Of a stretch of DNA of 64,000 bases, positions 24,401 through 32,283 are shown one piece after another. Position 1 is the stretch's first letter. Every line of letters starts with the position of its first letter. Origin of the DNA: Arbacia lixula (Eukaryota > Echinodermata > Echinoidea > Arbacioida > Arbaciidae); the NCBI GenBank assembly GCA_963669155.1, contig OZ022588.1, forward strand, positions 6,348,679 through 6,412,678. The letters run 5' to 3'. The notes beneath the pieces are model-generated. The model did not search any database and was not told where the DNA came from. It saw only the letters and a list, made by a program, of their open reading frames with translations. The position numbers and the translations under genes are program-made.

Positions 24401-27400
24401 ACCGTAGTAATGGGAATGTGATGTGTTGTGTTGACGAATATGCAGTATCTTTCAACTTTGTTCACATCACTGACAATGGTTTGAGTAGCACTGCATTATT
24501 ACAATGAAATAGTTGGGTATGTGCAGACCTGACACACAATGCTTTGACAGGGTAGTGAATTATCACAATGAAATACCTCCGCAAAGATGAAGGATGATCA
24601 GCCTTTCATAATACATTTTCATTTCATACAATTTGTTGTTATGATGTGTGGTTGAGTTATGCTCTCAATTATCACTATATAGCCCATGATTGTCAGAATG
24701 CTAATACCTGGTTGGGTTGTTGGGACACTCAATTTATACCAGTCTACCAATCGAACAAATTTAGCTTGCTACATTACAAGTAATTACTACAATTACTTCA
24801 TTTTATTTCATAATCAGAAATCGGGGATCGCACAACTTTCCAAGTGGCTCCCCACATTGTTGGACTGAGCACATTTTACTTGAAAACCAGCCAGGCAGTT
24901 CTCTTCAACCATCGGATTCAGAATTTGTCTAATGGTTCTGAAGAAACAAGAATCATCGCAATAAAATTTCTCCATAGGATACTGCAAAGCTTACCATTGT
25001 ACTTAGGTGCACTACCTTTATCTCCGCGTTGCTAAGTCTGGTTGTCACGACGGTGATCATGGCATGGCTACAGAGTAGCTATGTATGTAGATTCAATAAG
25101 TTATTAAAACATTTTGCTAAAGCTTACCCTCATACTCAGGTGGACAATCTCCGCGTTGCTTAATCTGGTTGTCATGACGACGATCATGGGACACCACTTG
25201 TCATCGCGGTGGTGCTCCAGCGCCTTGTCCTTGGGCAGCCACTTGCCACACCCAAACACCTTGCACTGCACACGCACAATGCCCCCACACTTGCTCTCAT
25301 GATTCTACAATGGAAAACGATGAAAAAAAAACACACATACACTGGGACGACTTAAGACGCATAGTTTACTGTATGCGCCATATATTTCGCGAGTCTAATT
25401 TTTCACGAATCAGGACTTCTCGCCAATTTCGTGAGTGATTAAATTCTCGATCATGGAGTACTAGTACTAGTAGTACATGTGCTTGTGCACGTCGTATTCA
25501 TATTTTCACGTGATGTTAAATTCGCGAACAGCACCCAACTCGCGAAAATTCGCGAAAATAAAAACCCCGCGAAATATATGGCGTATACAGTAACTGACTG
25601 TATTATCATCGCATCAATGATCATAATGATAACAGTAATAATACTTTTAGTAAGACAGTCAAACTTGGTTTAGCGACCACCTGTATAGAAAGACATCCTG
25701 TTTATAAAGACCACATTTTGTTGTTTCCCTTGAACATTTATGTCCATTGAAAGCTGTGTGAAAATAACCTGTATATAAAGACCACCTGCGTATGAGAACC
25801 AAATTTCGGAAAAGCGAAAATGCAGTGATCAATCAGATAATGCCCGACAGGCGAGTGACTTGATGCAGAGTGGTAAAGAGCATATGTGCAAGACATACCC
25901 TCATAAATATTCATAAGCTGTCGAGAAAGTCCAGGGCTAACAATTTTGAGTGGGAACAGTATGGATCAGGTTTAAGAGCTAGTATGGGGCTAAGAAACGC
26001 CAGTGTAAAAAGCTTCAAACACTTGTCCGGGGCTAAGGACAGTACAGGGCTAAGGATAGTCCGGGGCTCAGAAAACCCAATGTAAATAATGTGAGATTGG
26101 ACCCCACAACAGTATGTTTGATATCCAATTCTAGTACCAAACAGCGAAGAGCTGGTTTAGTAATGTCTGGTGGTCCCCTTTAAACCCTTACCCTCCTCAT
26201 AAGCTAATTGTTAAAGAAAAGGGTCAGACGGACAAAAACTACTAACAGCAGCCAATGGATACAGGATTATATTATTCATTTCCCGTTCATGTGTTTCACT
26301 TGTAAATCTAGAGATTCCTAGCTGAATTTGATTAGCAACACTGTATTAATTCACACATATGCTCAATTAAACAGCATCGCTATCAGAAAATTATTATACA
26401 GTGCATTAGTATGCCTGCATCGATTCGTGTTCACTCTACATGATTGCATACTGTGCAGTATATGTGTAGCAGGACACACTTACATTGCAACATGCAATAC
26501 ACATTGGACAAGTGTGCAACCACTTACTCCTGCAGCTTACACACCTACACCATGATCGAAGATGTCCATACTATTTTTAGCGACTGGGTTTTCCCACCAG
26601 CACTGCAGCAGTACAGTGCAGTAGTTTCCTGGTGTATACTGTAGGTATGTGCATACACCCAAGGCATACATTTTGTGTTCATGTATGCACTACTCAGTAT
26701 GAATAGTACATATTACATATGTACATACTGTACGTTGTGTGTTCTGACACACTGTACAGAAAATGATTTGCATGGTTTTACCAGGGATGTGTTAGGAAAG
26801 GATATGAAACAACATTCTTTCTTTGAGCCCATGCGTGGCACCGCCGAAAAATTGCGTGGTCTCAGCATGTGCTTTTCACGTGTTTTAACAATAACGAACA
26901 CGATTGCCTAGCAACGGTTTCTCAGAGAGAACAAAAGAAATGTAGAGTCTTATTTCGCTTGTCCACTTCTGTTGGATTGCATCAATACTTTTGTGAGGAA
27001 AAGAGATATCAGCGAACAAAAATAAACAGTTTTTTAAAGTAAAATATCTCATTTGCACGCAAATTCACGCAAACTCTGTTAATGAAAGTAAGCAGCTTAA
27101 TATATGATTTTGATAATGATTGAATCCGACATTTCCGGAAATCTCCGGAAAGTGAAGAAATTTGTTAATTATGTAAGTAAGAATATTATCTTATATCTCC
27201 GTTTGTGCATCATTCAACAATTATTTAGAAGAAAAACGAATACAGGATCTTTAGAGGTGTTGCCCCTTAACTTTCTTGAAAATTGCAAAAAAATGTGATA
27301 AGAAACACAGCTTCGAGAAACAAAACAGGCAATTAAAGATACTGCTTTCCAAGTTGACGATAGCAAAATGACGGTGCCGCGCATGGGACTTCAAAGCATT

Positions 27401-28225
27401 GCAGTGATTGTGGAATGCTTTTGACATTCATTAGCGCGCTTTAGTATCCATACAGATGTTTGAATATATTATGGTTGAGTTGTCCCTCCTTCCTAACACA
27501 TCCCTGGTTTTACCTAGAAAAGCACAAAAGCCTGATAAAAAAAATCACAGACTTAAGATGATTTAGCACCTACAATGCAAAGAAGATGGCCCCCCTCCCC
27601 CCCCCCCCCTCCCCAAGGGAAAAAAAAATCACAAGTATATTACTTGATAATCCTTACCAAAAATATTAATGCTTTATTAAGTGTCCTATCATTTTATCAA
27701 TATATTCATGAAGCTAGTATAATCAAATTCAGTCAATGAATCCTTGAGTTACCACATGAACATTAGAAGCATAAATTAGAAGGTGACAATTGAATAACAT
27801 AGAATAAAGAACAGAGAAACAATCAAAAAATTATTAGCTAGCTGTAAGCAAAACATATTTTTTCAATCCTTCACATCCTGATGATTTAGTACATAAAGTA
27901 TACAAGTGTGGGGTAAATCTCCCATCCCCTCCAAACCCAAATCATTTCTGATGTCTAACTGCAACTAACTGCTGTGAAGTCAAGTTCAGTTACTGCTTTG
28001 TTATGAGCAAGCATTACACTGCACACGACCACACACGCAGATACCCTCAATAGACATGCATGTTCGCAAACTCCGAGTTGTGTACACATTTCATTTTGCG
28101 TTTGCCAGTGACATCATGGTGCCCGGTCTAACTGTGACTATTATCTGTTAAGTTGAAACTCAGTGTTATGAGTGAACATTTCATTGCATGCATCCCTACA
28201 CACAAACACACACACAAACACACAT

Positions 28226-28258
<33 letters not shown>

Positions 28259-31200
28259 GATGCACGTAAACGTGCAGATCTTTCCATTTTTTTTCAATTG
28301 CCGGGGGAATGCCCAGATGTGTGCCGTCGAATGGCAACTTTTCGGTATGATGTTGGAGCTCAGTGTCAAGAGCGCACATTACATTGCAAACATGCACACA
28401 TAAACACACAGATATCAGCGATCTGCATGCATGCATGGATACAATGATGCCTCTTTCTATATCATAAGTCAACTGATGGGTAAGTTGAGTTCTTAATTGA
28501 AGTTCTTTAGTTCATATTTTGTGCCTTACCGGTACATTCATGTACCGTTACATATTTTGCCTGTTTTTCTTTGGGGAATACAAATTGTATGTATAATTGC
28601 CTGGAAGACTGGCATGGAGGGCAAGGGTCTTCGTGTCAACATGAAGAAGACAAAGTTCCTGATCTCTGGTGTTGGCCTCGATGTTCTGAAGAACTCTGGC
28701 AAGTTCCCTTGTGCTGTTTGTCGCAGAGGTGTGGGCGTGAATTCTATCGAGTGCTCACAGTGCAGGCTCTGGGTCCACAAGAAGTGTAGCAGCATCACTG
28801 GTCCACTGACAGCTGACCCAGCCTATGTCTGCCCGAGATGTCGCGGTGTGGCACGCCCAATTGATGGCAGACCAGTGACCAAGGTGGATGTCGACGGCAC
28901 CATGCTCGATGTTGGGGCCTCCTTCTGCTACCTGGGCGACATGCTGTGCGCCGGTGGGGGTTGTGATAGTGCCATTGCCGCCAGATGTTGTGTGGCCTGG
29001 GGAAAGTTCAGGAAACTTCTGCCCATTCTCACCACCCGGCACCTCTCACCTAAGGTGCGTGGCAAAGTGTACACAGCCTGTGTTCGGTCGGCTATGCTCC
29101 ACGGTAGCGAGACATGGGCACCGAATGCTTCCGACCTTCAACGGCTACGCAGAAATGACCGCTCCATGATTCGTTGGATCTGTGGCACCAAAGATCAAGA
29201 TGAAACTCCCTCGGCTACACTTCTCCAGAAACTTGGTATTGATGACATCACTGCAGTCCTGCGCAGCCGGCGCCTCAGATGGTCTGGACATGTGCAGCGT
29301 GCCACATCCTGTATTAACTCTGTCACAGACTTAGTAATTCCTGGCATCAGAGGGCGAGGAAGGCCGAGGAAGACATGGCTAGAATGTGTGAGGAAAGATG
29401 TGAGTGAATGTGGCCTGTCTGGCATTGACCCGCAAGACAGAGTCGCATGGAGAGCTGGTGTGCGACGTTGCCTGGTGTTGCCAACCCCATCGAATGGGAC
29501 AAGTCCAGCACCCTAAAGACGAATTTGGATTTGATTGATTGATTTGATTGAATTATCACAGTTCCATGCACGTCACTTCATGTGACCTACCAGCAATTTG
29601 TATCCTTCCTGTGGAAAAAGACTACACTTGACAAGAACTTTCATTTGGTAAAGCTTACATACATGTACATTTTCCTCTCTGAATTTCACTTTAGAGAGGT
29701 CATATATTGGGAACCGAACACAAAACAAGAAACAACTTGTAGGGTGCATTACATTCAGACAATCTGAATGACACTGTCATTTCCTAAAACAGTTAGTTTA
29801 GTAGTTGCAGTAACAACATAAATGATCAATGATTTCCCAGAACATGATTACACTTGCAAGAACAAATTTAAAGTTTCAAGTAAAAATTAACAGAGATATT
29901 CAGATTGTTGAAAGTCCACAGATCTATAAATTGCATGCTCTACATGTATCTACTCTACTGTATATTACTAGATTTGATTTGCACAGTAGCTAGTGCTAAC
30001 GAGAAAAGTAAGCATAGCAAAATATATTTTGTAGTGAAATAGAGTGATGGAGGGGGGGGGGGGGGGAGGGGAGTATAGAGAGTGAGGTTGACAGACAAGC
30101 AGATAAGATGTACATGTATCAAATTCATGTGCAATTAAATAGGTGGAAAGCATGCACACATTTACCCTTACCTGTATGAAGTCATTGTAGGAACCTCTGA
30201 AGTTGCAATTCTTGCACTTCACATTCTTTAATTTTTGCAGTCTTTTCAGAACAGTCTGGTCGGGCTTAAGCTGTAAGAAAGCAATCAAAGACATTATGAT
30301 CATAATTTTGTACGGCACTTGTAATGCCTGTTTGATTCTGTTTGTAGGCTTAATAGCGTTCTGGGGTGAACCACGATGGGTCGGCATCTCTGACCCACTT
30401 TCCATTTCAGGCTTTCTGGTCACTCATATCAGGTTTTCACCCTGCTCCTAAAACTAGAAATAAGTGGGTTCTGTAACGGCAATACAGTGTGCCTTTCCTA
30501 TCCACGGCACTTGTATTTTCACATTCGATCCAAGCAAAGGAGTGTTTTCCCACAAAAGGGGAGGCGTGAAAACACACAACGCTGGCTCTTTTGCAAGGAG
30601 TTGAGTGGGACTCGAACCCACGGCCTTGCCATCGAGGTACACACTCTCTACCAATTGGGCCAAGCTGTTTGTCCTTTCAAACACATGAAGATATGCAGAT
30701 GTGCTTAATAACACTGTCCCCACCCATGTATTTATCTTTGTAAATGTTGCCTTGTATACAAGGTTAGTATGGCCTTACAGGAGACGGAGGGGAGGGGGGG
30801 GGGATTAATTAAAAATAGGCTGATACCTCACATCCATTTTCAACTTCCATTTGACTCAGCTTTACTGAATACATTACCTCTTGGAGCTTCAGCAGACATT
30901 CACAGCTTGCACAACGTACTTCATCAATCGGCGGTAAATTCCTTAAACAGAAAAAAAACATAAGACATCATTATCACAAATTGGTATTTCACAAGAAACA
31001 TTTTTTTTTTTACTTTCAACGAAAGCTACTATTGCTTCCAAAGTCTTTTAGAAATGTGATGCTTTCTCTTTAACGTAATTAATTTCTCTTGTCCAACTTA
31101 GTACTTTTGAAAAATCATAATGAATTGTATGTTCATAACACTTATGAGTATTTGTTTTGGATAACACATGCTCTTCAAGTCCTCTGGGGCCTTCTTCGTG

Positions 31201-32283
31201 ACATGTTACTAAGCCTAGCAAATTGTTAATGGCCATTAAGCTACATGCATTCTGAGCATAGAAAGGTCTCATTACTATGGTCCCAAGTATCAATACCAAT
31301 AGCATTAATAAACTAAATTCTTCGGACATGTAGAAATGTTGCCTTGTTACTAAAAACATTGAAATTGATATCTGTTTATCGAGGGCTTTTCTTGATTGAA
31401 CCTTTAGTGTTGTCGCCTATCTTACAATGCATAGTTTCAGCATACAGTCGTCACTTGAGAAAGAAGCTTTCTGTCATAGTCTTTGCATTTTTGACATAAT
31501 ACAATGAACATTTTCACATGATAGAAGACAATTTACACAAGTTCCTTAAAAGGAGAGGACCGATGACCTGCATGTTTTTGTTGTAATAATGGTTGAAGCG
31601 ATTGAGTCAATAACTTTCATGATTCAATATCGATTTGGTATCCATACATCATAACGATTTGGCAACATTTGTTGTCAAAATGAATCAGGACGTTTCTGAA
31701 TTTGATGACATTTAAAGATTAATGTAGATGAGTACAAGCAAAGTGGTTGATTATGACATTTTTTTCCAGTAAGAATGTATTTTTCCAGAGCAGTCGACTT
31801 GGATATCAAACATGTCCTTATATCAAGACAAACACATAAATCAGCAGCATATTGCTTAAAAATCACTATCGATACTAAAGATGCAAAACTGGGTTTTTAC
31901 GGGTCTGAACTCTTTTAGGTTGCTAACTTCAGCCTAGGTTAAAGGTTAAGATTAACCCTAGCCCTAACCCTAATTCTAACTCTAGGTCCTAGGCCAGGGC
32001 CTAGTCTGAAGTAAACAACCTACGGTCAAATAATTTAGACACCCTAAACCCAGGCTTGCTCATGCATCCAACTTTCACACATATTAATTAAACTAACTAA
32101 TAAGGATTTTTTTTCTAATCACCTGGTGTAACTCACTGCCAGACAGCTCTTGCAGGCCGGGTGTTTACATGGGCCAGAAAAAGGCTCTCGGAATAGACAC
32201 TTGCACAACCTACAGACATTTTCCGCTGTACTGGAGGTCCCCTTTTTGGAGTCATTTGGGCAATCAGCTTCTAAACCACCCAT
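3617..32283 (-). CDS. TRAF-family RING/MATH signalling adaptor (five-exon model)
   Basis: Model on minus: join of 32123-32283, 30878-30941, 30172-30270, 25128-25304 and 3617-4912, total 1797 nt, 598 residues. All junctions are GT-AG and the reading frame is continuous. Domains: RING C3HC4 at about 24-67, two TRAF-type zinc fingers at about 94-114 and 122-146, a Ser/Pro-rich linker at about 215-330, a coiled coil at about 340-440, and the MATH/TRAF-C domain at about 442-590. Known TRAFs trimerise through the coiled coil and MATH domain, bind TNF or Toll/IL-1 receptor complexes in the cytoplasm, and often act as ubiquitin ligases through the RING. Length is close to TRAF2, TRAF3 and TRAF5. Only two zinc fingers are seen where those TRAFs have more, so an exon may be missing from the model or the array is truly short. 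The closest subtype looks like TRAF3/TRAF2, but this is not certain. Confidence 0.85.
5056..5097. mobile_element. fragment of mariner-type MITE (right arm)
   Basis: A short stretch ending CCTTTGAGCTGTAGTA and followed by TA matches the right end of the MITE that is intact at 17029-17250. The rest of the element is missing. It lies about 140 bases upstream of the acceptor of the last TRAF-like exon. Confidence 0.65.
5268..5636. repeat. dispersed repeat, also at 51.9 and 59.9 kb
   Basis: About 370 bp containing AATGACCTCAGGTCAATT, ATATGGCAACAGCTATTCAG and GGCACACT is closely repeated at about 51899-52260 and 59925-60215. The 52 and 60 kb copies belong to the segmental duplication, so this is an independent third copy. 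No coding capacity is evident. Confidence 0.7.
5739..6658 (+). repeat. 5' long terminal repeat
   Basis: 920 bp, TG...CA ends. A TATA-like stretch (GTAGTATATATATGAG, about 6087) is a candidate promoter and AATAAA at 6588-6593 is a candidate poly(A) signal. The last 151 bp recur at 7904-8054. The start is fixed by the target duplication and by the MITE sequence it interrupts. Confidence 0.85.
6664..6681 (+). promoter_or_regulatory. primer-binding site, tRNA-Pro-like
   Basis: TGGGGGCTTGTCCGGGAG begins five bases after the 5' LTR. It is complementary to the 3' end of tRNA-Pro as used by many retroelements, with two mismatches to the usual 18 bases (one internal, one at the end). This supports priming of minus-strand DNA synthesis by a proline-type tRNA. 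Confidence 0.8.
6814..7911 (+). CDS. Gag polyprotein of LTR retrotransposon, 3'-truncated
   Basis: 365 codons from ATG (MSTFDAEAFAERTDLSYTDL). The N-terminal domain is followed by a charged coiled coil at about 75-118 (ELAKKEFEREKMRLEFEMRR...), then a capsid/SCAN-like helical domain at about 135-290 (FEEDTVDKYFVSFEKVANTM, FRNASRKPGQTH, AAQMADEYEL). A Gly/Ser/Gln-rich stretch precedes a CCHC zinc knuckle at 355-365. The knuckle reads CFHCNKRGHLK and stops before its last Cys, because the deletion fuses the frame to the 3' LTR, where TAA ends it. Gag packages element RNA into virus-like particles; with no pol in cis it could act only with enzymes from a related copy. Confidence 0.88.
   Translation: MSTFDAEAFAERTDLSYTDLERLRKCNLIAIAQHLNVELTQGMKKAEILESVASHMAVRQQTQPVEQAQVMGGSDQNQIELAKKEFEREKMRLEFEMRRLEMEMKLRELELSLTRAQDNKSHTFDVAKNVRLVPKFEEDTVDKYFVSFEKVANTMKWPQEFWPMLLQSGFVGKAADVYSSLSAEQSCNYATVKKAVLNAYELVPEAYRQKFRNASRKPGQTHVEFPREKEMMFDRWYGSLKVGEDFDSLREVVLLEEFKKNVASNVRSHLDDHKITDLRKAAQMADEYELTHKNDNKPPFRNFSGYRGKNQNEAQKSTGQAKDAQSKGGNTSSGSPPASKNQSDNSGTAKPPPTCFHCNKRGHLK
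7904..8054 (+). repeat. truncated 3' long terminal repeat
   Basis: Identical to 6508-6658 except for one base beside the deletion junction. The joined sequences share TAAAGTAA, so the deletion probably used this 8-bp microhomology. AATAAA at 7984-7989 is retained. Confidence 0.9.
8440..8645. repeat. MITE-like head followed by degenerate AAGACC repeat
   Basis: ACAGTCAAACCTGTCTTAGC at about 8445 resembles ACAGTCAAACTTGGTTTAGC at 25661. It is followed by about 170 bp built from variants of GACCAAGATCAA. The ORFs across it (Asp-Gln or Ser-Arg runs) are products of the repeat. Confidence 0.6.
8925..9560. repeat. three tandem copies of a 214-bp unit
   Basis: TACTTCTTTATTTCTGCATG starts at 8925, 9139 and 9354, spacing 214 and 215. 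Each unit continues with AAAAAC, a T run, CAAAGACACA, and CAAGAATGATGATTGTTTTC. Units differ by scattered substitutions and small indels. No coding content is seen. Confidence 0.85.
9561..11074. other. intronic sequence, no gene recognised
   Basis: AT-rich sequence with repeated short motifs such as AGCATAATTTAG and ACATAATTTAG (about 9700-10075) and a (TATG)n stretch just before 11075. Only short chance ORFs are present. Confidence 0.45.
11075..11818. mobile_element. non-autonomous hAT-like element
   Basis: The left end CAGAGATGCCAACC and right end GGTTGGCATGTCTG form a terminal inverted repeat of hAT type. Both sides are (TATG)n, which fits an 8-bp target duplication but prevents exact definition. 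A second internal end-like sequence (CAGACCTGCCAACTTCTGG at 11423) suggests a nested or rearranged copy. No transposase is seen. The body repeats AAAATCGTACT-like motifs near the right end. Confidence 0.7.
11683..12333. repeat. 36-bp inverted duplicate pair
   Basis: TGCCACCTATTTCTAGCTTC near 11685 recurs inverted near 12330. About 36 bases match with one difference, 11.68-11.72 kb against 12.30-12.33 kb. One copy is inside the hAT-like element; the other is outside it. Confidence 0.7.
12418..12472. repeat. poly-C tract followed by (CA)n
   Basis: A run of about 18 C is directly followed by about 18 CA units. ORFs reading VCVCVC or GGGGGG here are artefacts of the repeat. Confidence 0.95.
13088..13530 (+). 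pseudogene. 3' end of a non-LTR retrotransposon (CR1/L2-type)
   Basis: The plus strand reads FERITLILRSLHWLPIRARF, then YLTELIK and a stop. In the same region LLSKICVKSKTFGDRAF, PKLWKNLPQGIRS and FKSTLKTHLFDNY follow. These are the familiar conserved blocks at the C-terminus of CR1/L2/Rex1-type reverse transcriptases. It ends with an (ATT)n tail at about 13520. The 5' part of the element is missing, the usual result of incomplete reverse transcription, and a stop breaks the frame. Confidence 0.85.
14317..15147 (+). pseudogene. coding-like relic of unknown family
   Basis: Two separated coding-like stretches in the same direction. The first (14317-14538) reads MKVSKLAVEEDIKHLSINNM and KWIEERNPVICSFFEG. 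The second (about 14661-15147) has balanced, charged composition over about 150 codons but needs one frameshift near 14835: IADALVVFDNDEVIGKTYHV, then FKIIHDKDSSFNKAADTTHY and KAQQLFKEDTWQDHVDDVV. I do not recognise the family. The composition is unlike random AT-rich ORFs and the frame is broken, so a decayed transposon or retrocopied gene fits best. The element at 15136 begins at its end. Confidence 0.45.
15136..15885 (+). mobile_element. transposon fragment with ORF shared with 42.5 kb
   Basis: The left end CCAGGAAGGTGTTAGAACTG resembles the ends of the elements at 26783 and 43217. About 600 bp of leader precede a frame reading LFRGRHYLIRNTANCLKQLN, VLNFYEAAVIMDQRKSI, a stop, then AQSIHDRSM. 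An inverted, better preserved copy lies at 42403-43216. Homology stops near 15885. The protein is probably the start of a transposase, but I do not recognise its family. Confidence 0.6.
17029..17250. mobile_element. intact mariner-type palindromic MITE
   Basis: Starts CACTCCAGCTCAAAGGAATT, ends AATTCCTTTGAGCTGTAGTG, flanked by TA on both sides. The arms pair along nearly the whole 222 bp, around a short centre containing TTTAGCCTAAAAAA. It matches the split copy at 5642-8186 and the fragment at 5056-5097. Confidence 0.9.
17600..22230. repeat. array of about 1-kb tandem repeats
   Basis: The anchor TTTTCACAAGATTT recurs at about 17629, 18843, 19870 and 20865 (one base altered in the last), giving periods of about 1214, 1027 and 995. 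Shared blocks include CTGCCTGGATAAGTAGCTCA, CAACATAGAATAACC and CCAATGAGAATGAGAGCGAA. The last unit is split, with its tail at about 22136-22230. The unit at 18865-19320 keeps a 151-codon minus-strand ORF with hydrophobic segments (FFGLFYVVVGVVKLAEQV); stops break it in the other units. No known family is recognised. Confidence 0.85.
22237..22680. repeat. duplicated block, second copy at 23.95-24.42 kb
   Basis: GTGGGAGTCTCTCATTACAA, GAATATCAGCTCA and GTTTGTCTGCTGCCAGTACA recur in order at 24.1-24.25 kb. Both copies run into a GT-rich stretch and a CACGAT-containing tail. The copy here holds a (GT)n and G-run microsatellite at about 22510-22560. Not evidently coding. Confidence 0.8.
23040..23525. 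repeat. degenerate copy of the 1-kb unit, ending in poly-C and poly-A
   Basis: CTCTAGGCAAGAATAAGATG and CTCTCAATAAGTTCTTCTTT match the 17.6-22.2 kb units with many changes, and CCTGGATGAAGGGCTC takes the place of CCTGGATAAGTAGCTC. A run of about 30 C-rich bases (23480-23509) and a 15-A tract close it. Apparent Pro- or Gly-rich ORFs here are repeat artefacts. Confidence 0.65.
23950..24440. repeat. second copy of the 22.2-kb block
   Basis: Matches 22237-22680 in order and orientation with moderate divergence, which suggests that the 1-kb array and this block duplicated together. Confidence 0.75.
24441..24994. other. intron sequence between repeats and duplicate exon
   Basis: No repeat family or coding segment is recognised. 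Short ORFs only. Confidence 0.4.
24995..25078 (-). CDS. partial duplicate of the zinc-finger exon, possible cassette exon
   Basis: This segment repeats the 3' part of exon 4 (25128-25304), including the donor GTAAGC. Translated on minus it reads MITVVTTRLSNAEIKVVHLS, against MIVVMTTRLSNAEIVHLS in exon 4. Several differences are synonymous and the one length change is an in-frame 6-bp insertion. With acceptor ACATAG at 25079-25084 it is an 84-nt phase 0-0 exon that could be spliced in without shifting frame. A nearer acceptor (CTGTAG) would give 73 nt and shift the frame. It could equally be a decaying duplicate. Confidence 0.4.
25128..25304 (-). CDS. TRAF-like gene, exon 4 (zinc-finger region)
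   Basis: 177 nt, phase 0 at both ends, between acceptor CCATTGTAG and donor GTAAGC. It starts NHESKCGG, supplying the His and last Cys of the finger begun in exon 3. It then gives VQCKVFGCGKWLPKD...HHRDDKWC, a second TRAF-type finger (C-x4-C, His pair, Cys). The end of the exon is similar to the duplicate segment at 24995-25078. The following intron to 4912 is about 20 kb. Confidence 0.85.
25369..25590. mobile_element. TA-flanked MITE rich in TTCGCG motifs
   Basis: Left CTGTATGCGCCATATATTTC and right GAAATATATGGCGTATACAG are terminal inverted repeats between TA dinucleotides. The body repeats TTCGCGAA-type motifs. It is 222 bp and non-coding, and lies about 65 bp upstream of the acceptor of TRAF-like exon 4. 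Confidence 0.85.
25660..25815. repeat. dispersed element, GACCACC motif family
   Basis: ACAGTCAAACTTGGTTTAGC is followed by imperfect repeats of TGTATATAAAGACCACCTG. A related head is at 8445. No ORF. Confidence 0.5.
25816..26770. other. intron sequence with short GGGCTAAG repeats
   Basis: Several copies of GGGGCTAAG lie between 25935 and 26065. The rest shows no recognisable element or exon. Confidence 0.4.
26783..27505 (+). mobile_element. MULE-like non-autonomous DNA transposon
   Basis: Terminal repeats AGGGATGTGTTAGGAA and TTCCTAACACATCCCT are flanked by a 9-bp direct repeat GGTTTTACC (26774-26782 and 27506-27514). Nine-base duplications are typical of Mutator-like elements. The palindromic flank also allows a shorter, hAT-type reading. 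It is 723 bp with no intact gene. A diverged inverted copy lies at about 43226-43955. Confidence 0.8.
27515..28190. other. intron sequence with poly-C tract
   Basis: A C-rich tract at about 27589-27614 is followed by an A run. Nothing else is recognised. Confidence 0.4.
28190..28260. repeat. (CA)n microsatellite
   Basis: Imperfect then perfect CA repeats, ending at about 28256. The overlapping cysteine/valine or threonine/histidine ORFs are not genes. Confidence 0.95.
28593..29552 (+). pseudogene. 5'-truncated non-LTR retrotransposon with finger domain
   Basis: An open frame of about 307 codons begins in the reverse-transcriptase region (WKTGMEGKGLRVNMKKTKFL). It continues into a Cys/His-rich PHD-like finger (CAVCRRGVGVNSIECSQC, WVHKKC, CPRC). 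The conserved tail follows: FCYLGDMLCAGGG, ACVRSAMLHGSETWAP, NDRSMIRWICGTKDQDE, LRSRRLRWSGHVQRA and GRGRPRKTWLECV. It stops at TAA (29514-29516) and ends in a (TTGA)n-like tail. The 5' half is absent, but the remaining frame has no stop, so the insertion is recent. It lies antisense in the intron between exons 3 and 4 of the TRAF-like gene. Confidence 0.9.
30172..30270 (-). CDS. TRAF-like gene, exon 3 (linker and start of zinc finger 1)
   Basis: 99 nt, phase 0-0, between acceptor TTTCTTACAG and donor GTAAGGGT. It encodes LKPDQTVLKRLQKLKNVKC and then KNCNFRGSYNDFIQ. The CKNC pair starts a TRAF-type finger that is completed by HESKC in exon 4. The phase matches and a complete finger forms across the junction, so this is strong support for the exon order. 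Confidence 0.85.
30475..30720 (-). mobile_element. tRNA-derived SINE
   Basis: On minus the head has an A box (TGGCCCAATTGG), a perfect B box (GGTTCGAGTCC) and a perfect 5-bp T stem (GTGGG/CCCAC). The presumed acceptor arms do not pair, so it is a SINE head and not a tRNA gene. The body runs toward 30475. End positions are approximate. It lies in the intron between exons 2 and 3 of the TRAF-like gene. Confidence 0.65.
30878..30941 (-). CDS. TRAF-like gene, exon 2 (end of RING)
   Basis: 64 nt between acceptor TTCTGTTTAAG and donor GTAATG. One base completes the Arg codon split with exon 1, then NLPPIDEVRCASCECLLKLQ follows. CASC supplies the seventh and eighth zinc ligands of the RING begun in exon 1. 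It ends in phase 0, matching exon 3. Confidence 0.85.
31947..31983. repeat. short telomere-like repeat
   Basis: Variants of CCCTAA occur in a row (CCCTAGCCCTAACCCTAATT) near 31960. It is too short and irregular to be a telomere; it is an interstitial repeat in the first intron. Confidence 0.5.
32123..32283 (-). CDS. TRAF-like gene, first coding exon (RING start)
   Basis: The exon starts at ATG (32281-32283) and runs 161 nt to donor GTGATT. It encodes MGGLEADCPNDSKKG, then CRLCKCLFREPFSGPCKHPA and CKSCLAVSYT. C24, C27, C39, H41, C44 and C47 are the first six ligands of a C3HC4 RING. A short leader before the RING is typical of TRAFs. The donor is non-consensus after +2 but acceptable. Any 5' UTR exon and the promoter were not identified. 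Confidence 0.85.

Noticed and set aside
30600-30672. Functional tRNA gene
   Set aside because: A and B boxes and T arm are good, but the acceptor strands do not pair and a SINE body follows.
31947-31983. Telomere end
   Set aside because: Only a few irregular CCCTAA-like units, flanked on both sides by ordinary sequence and exons.
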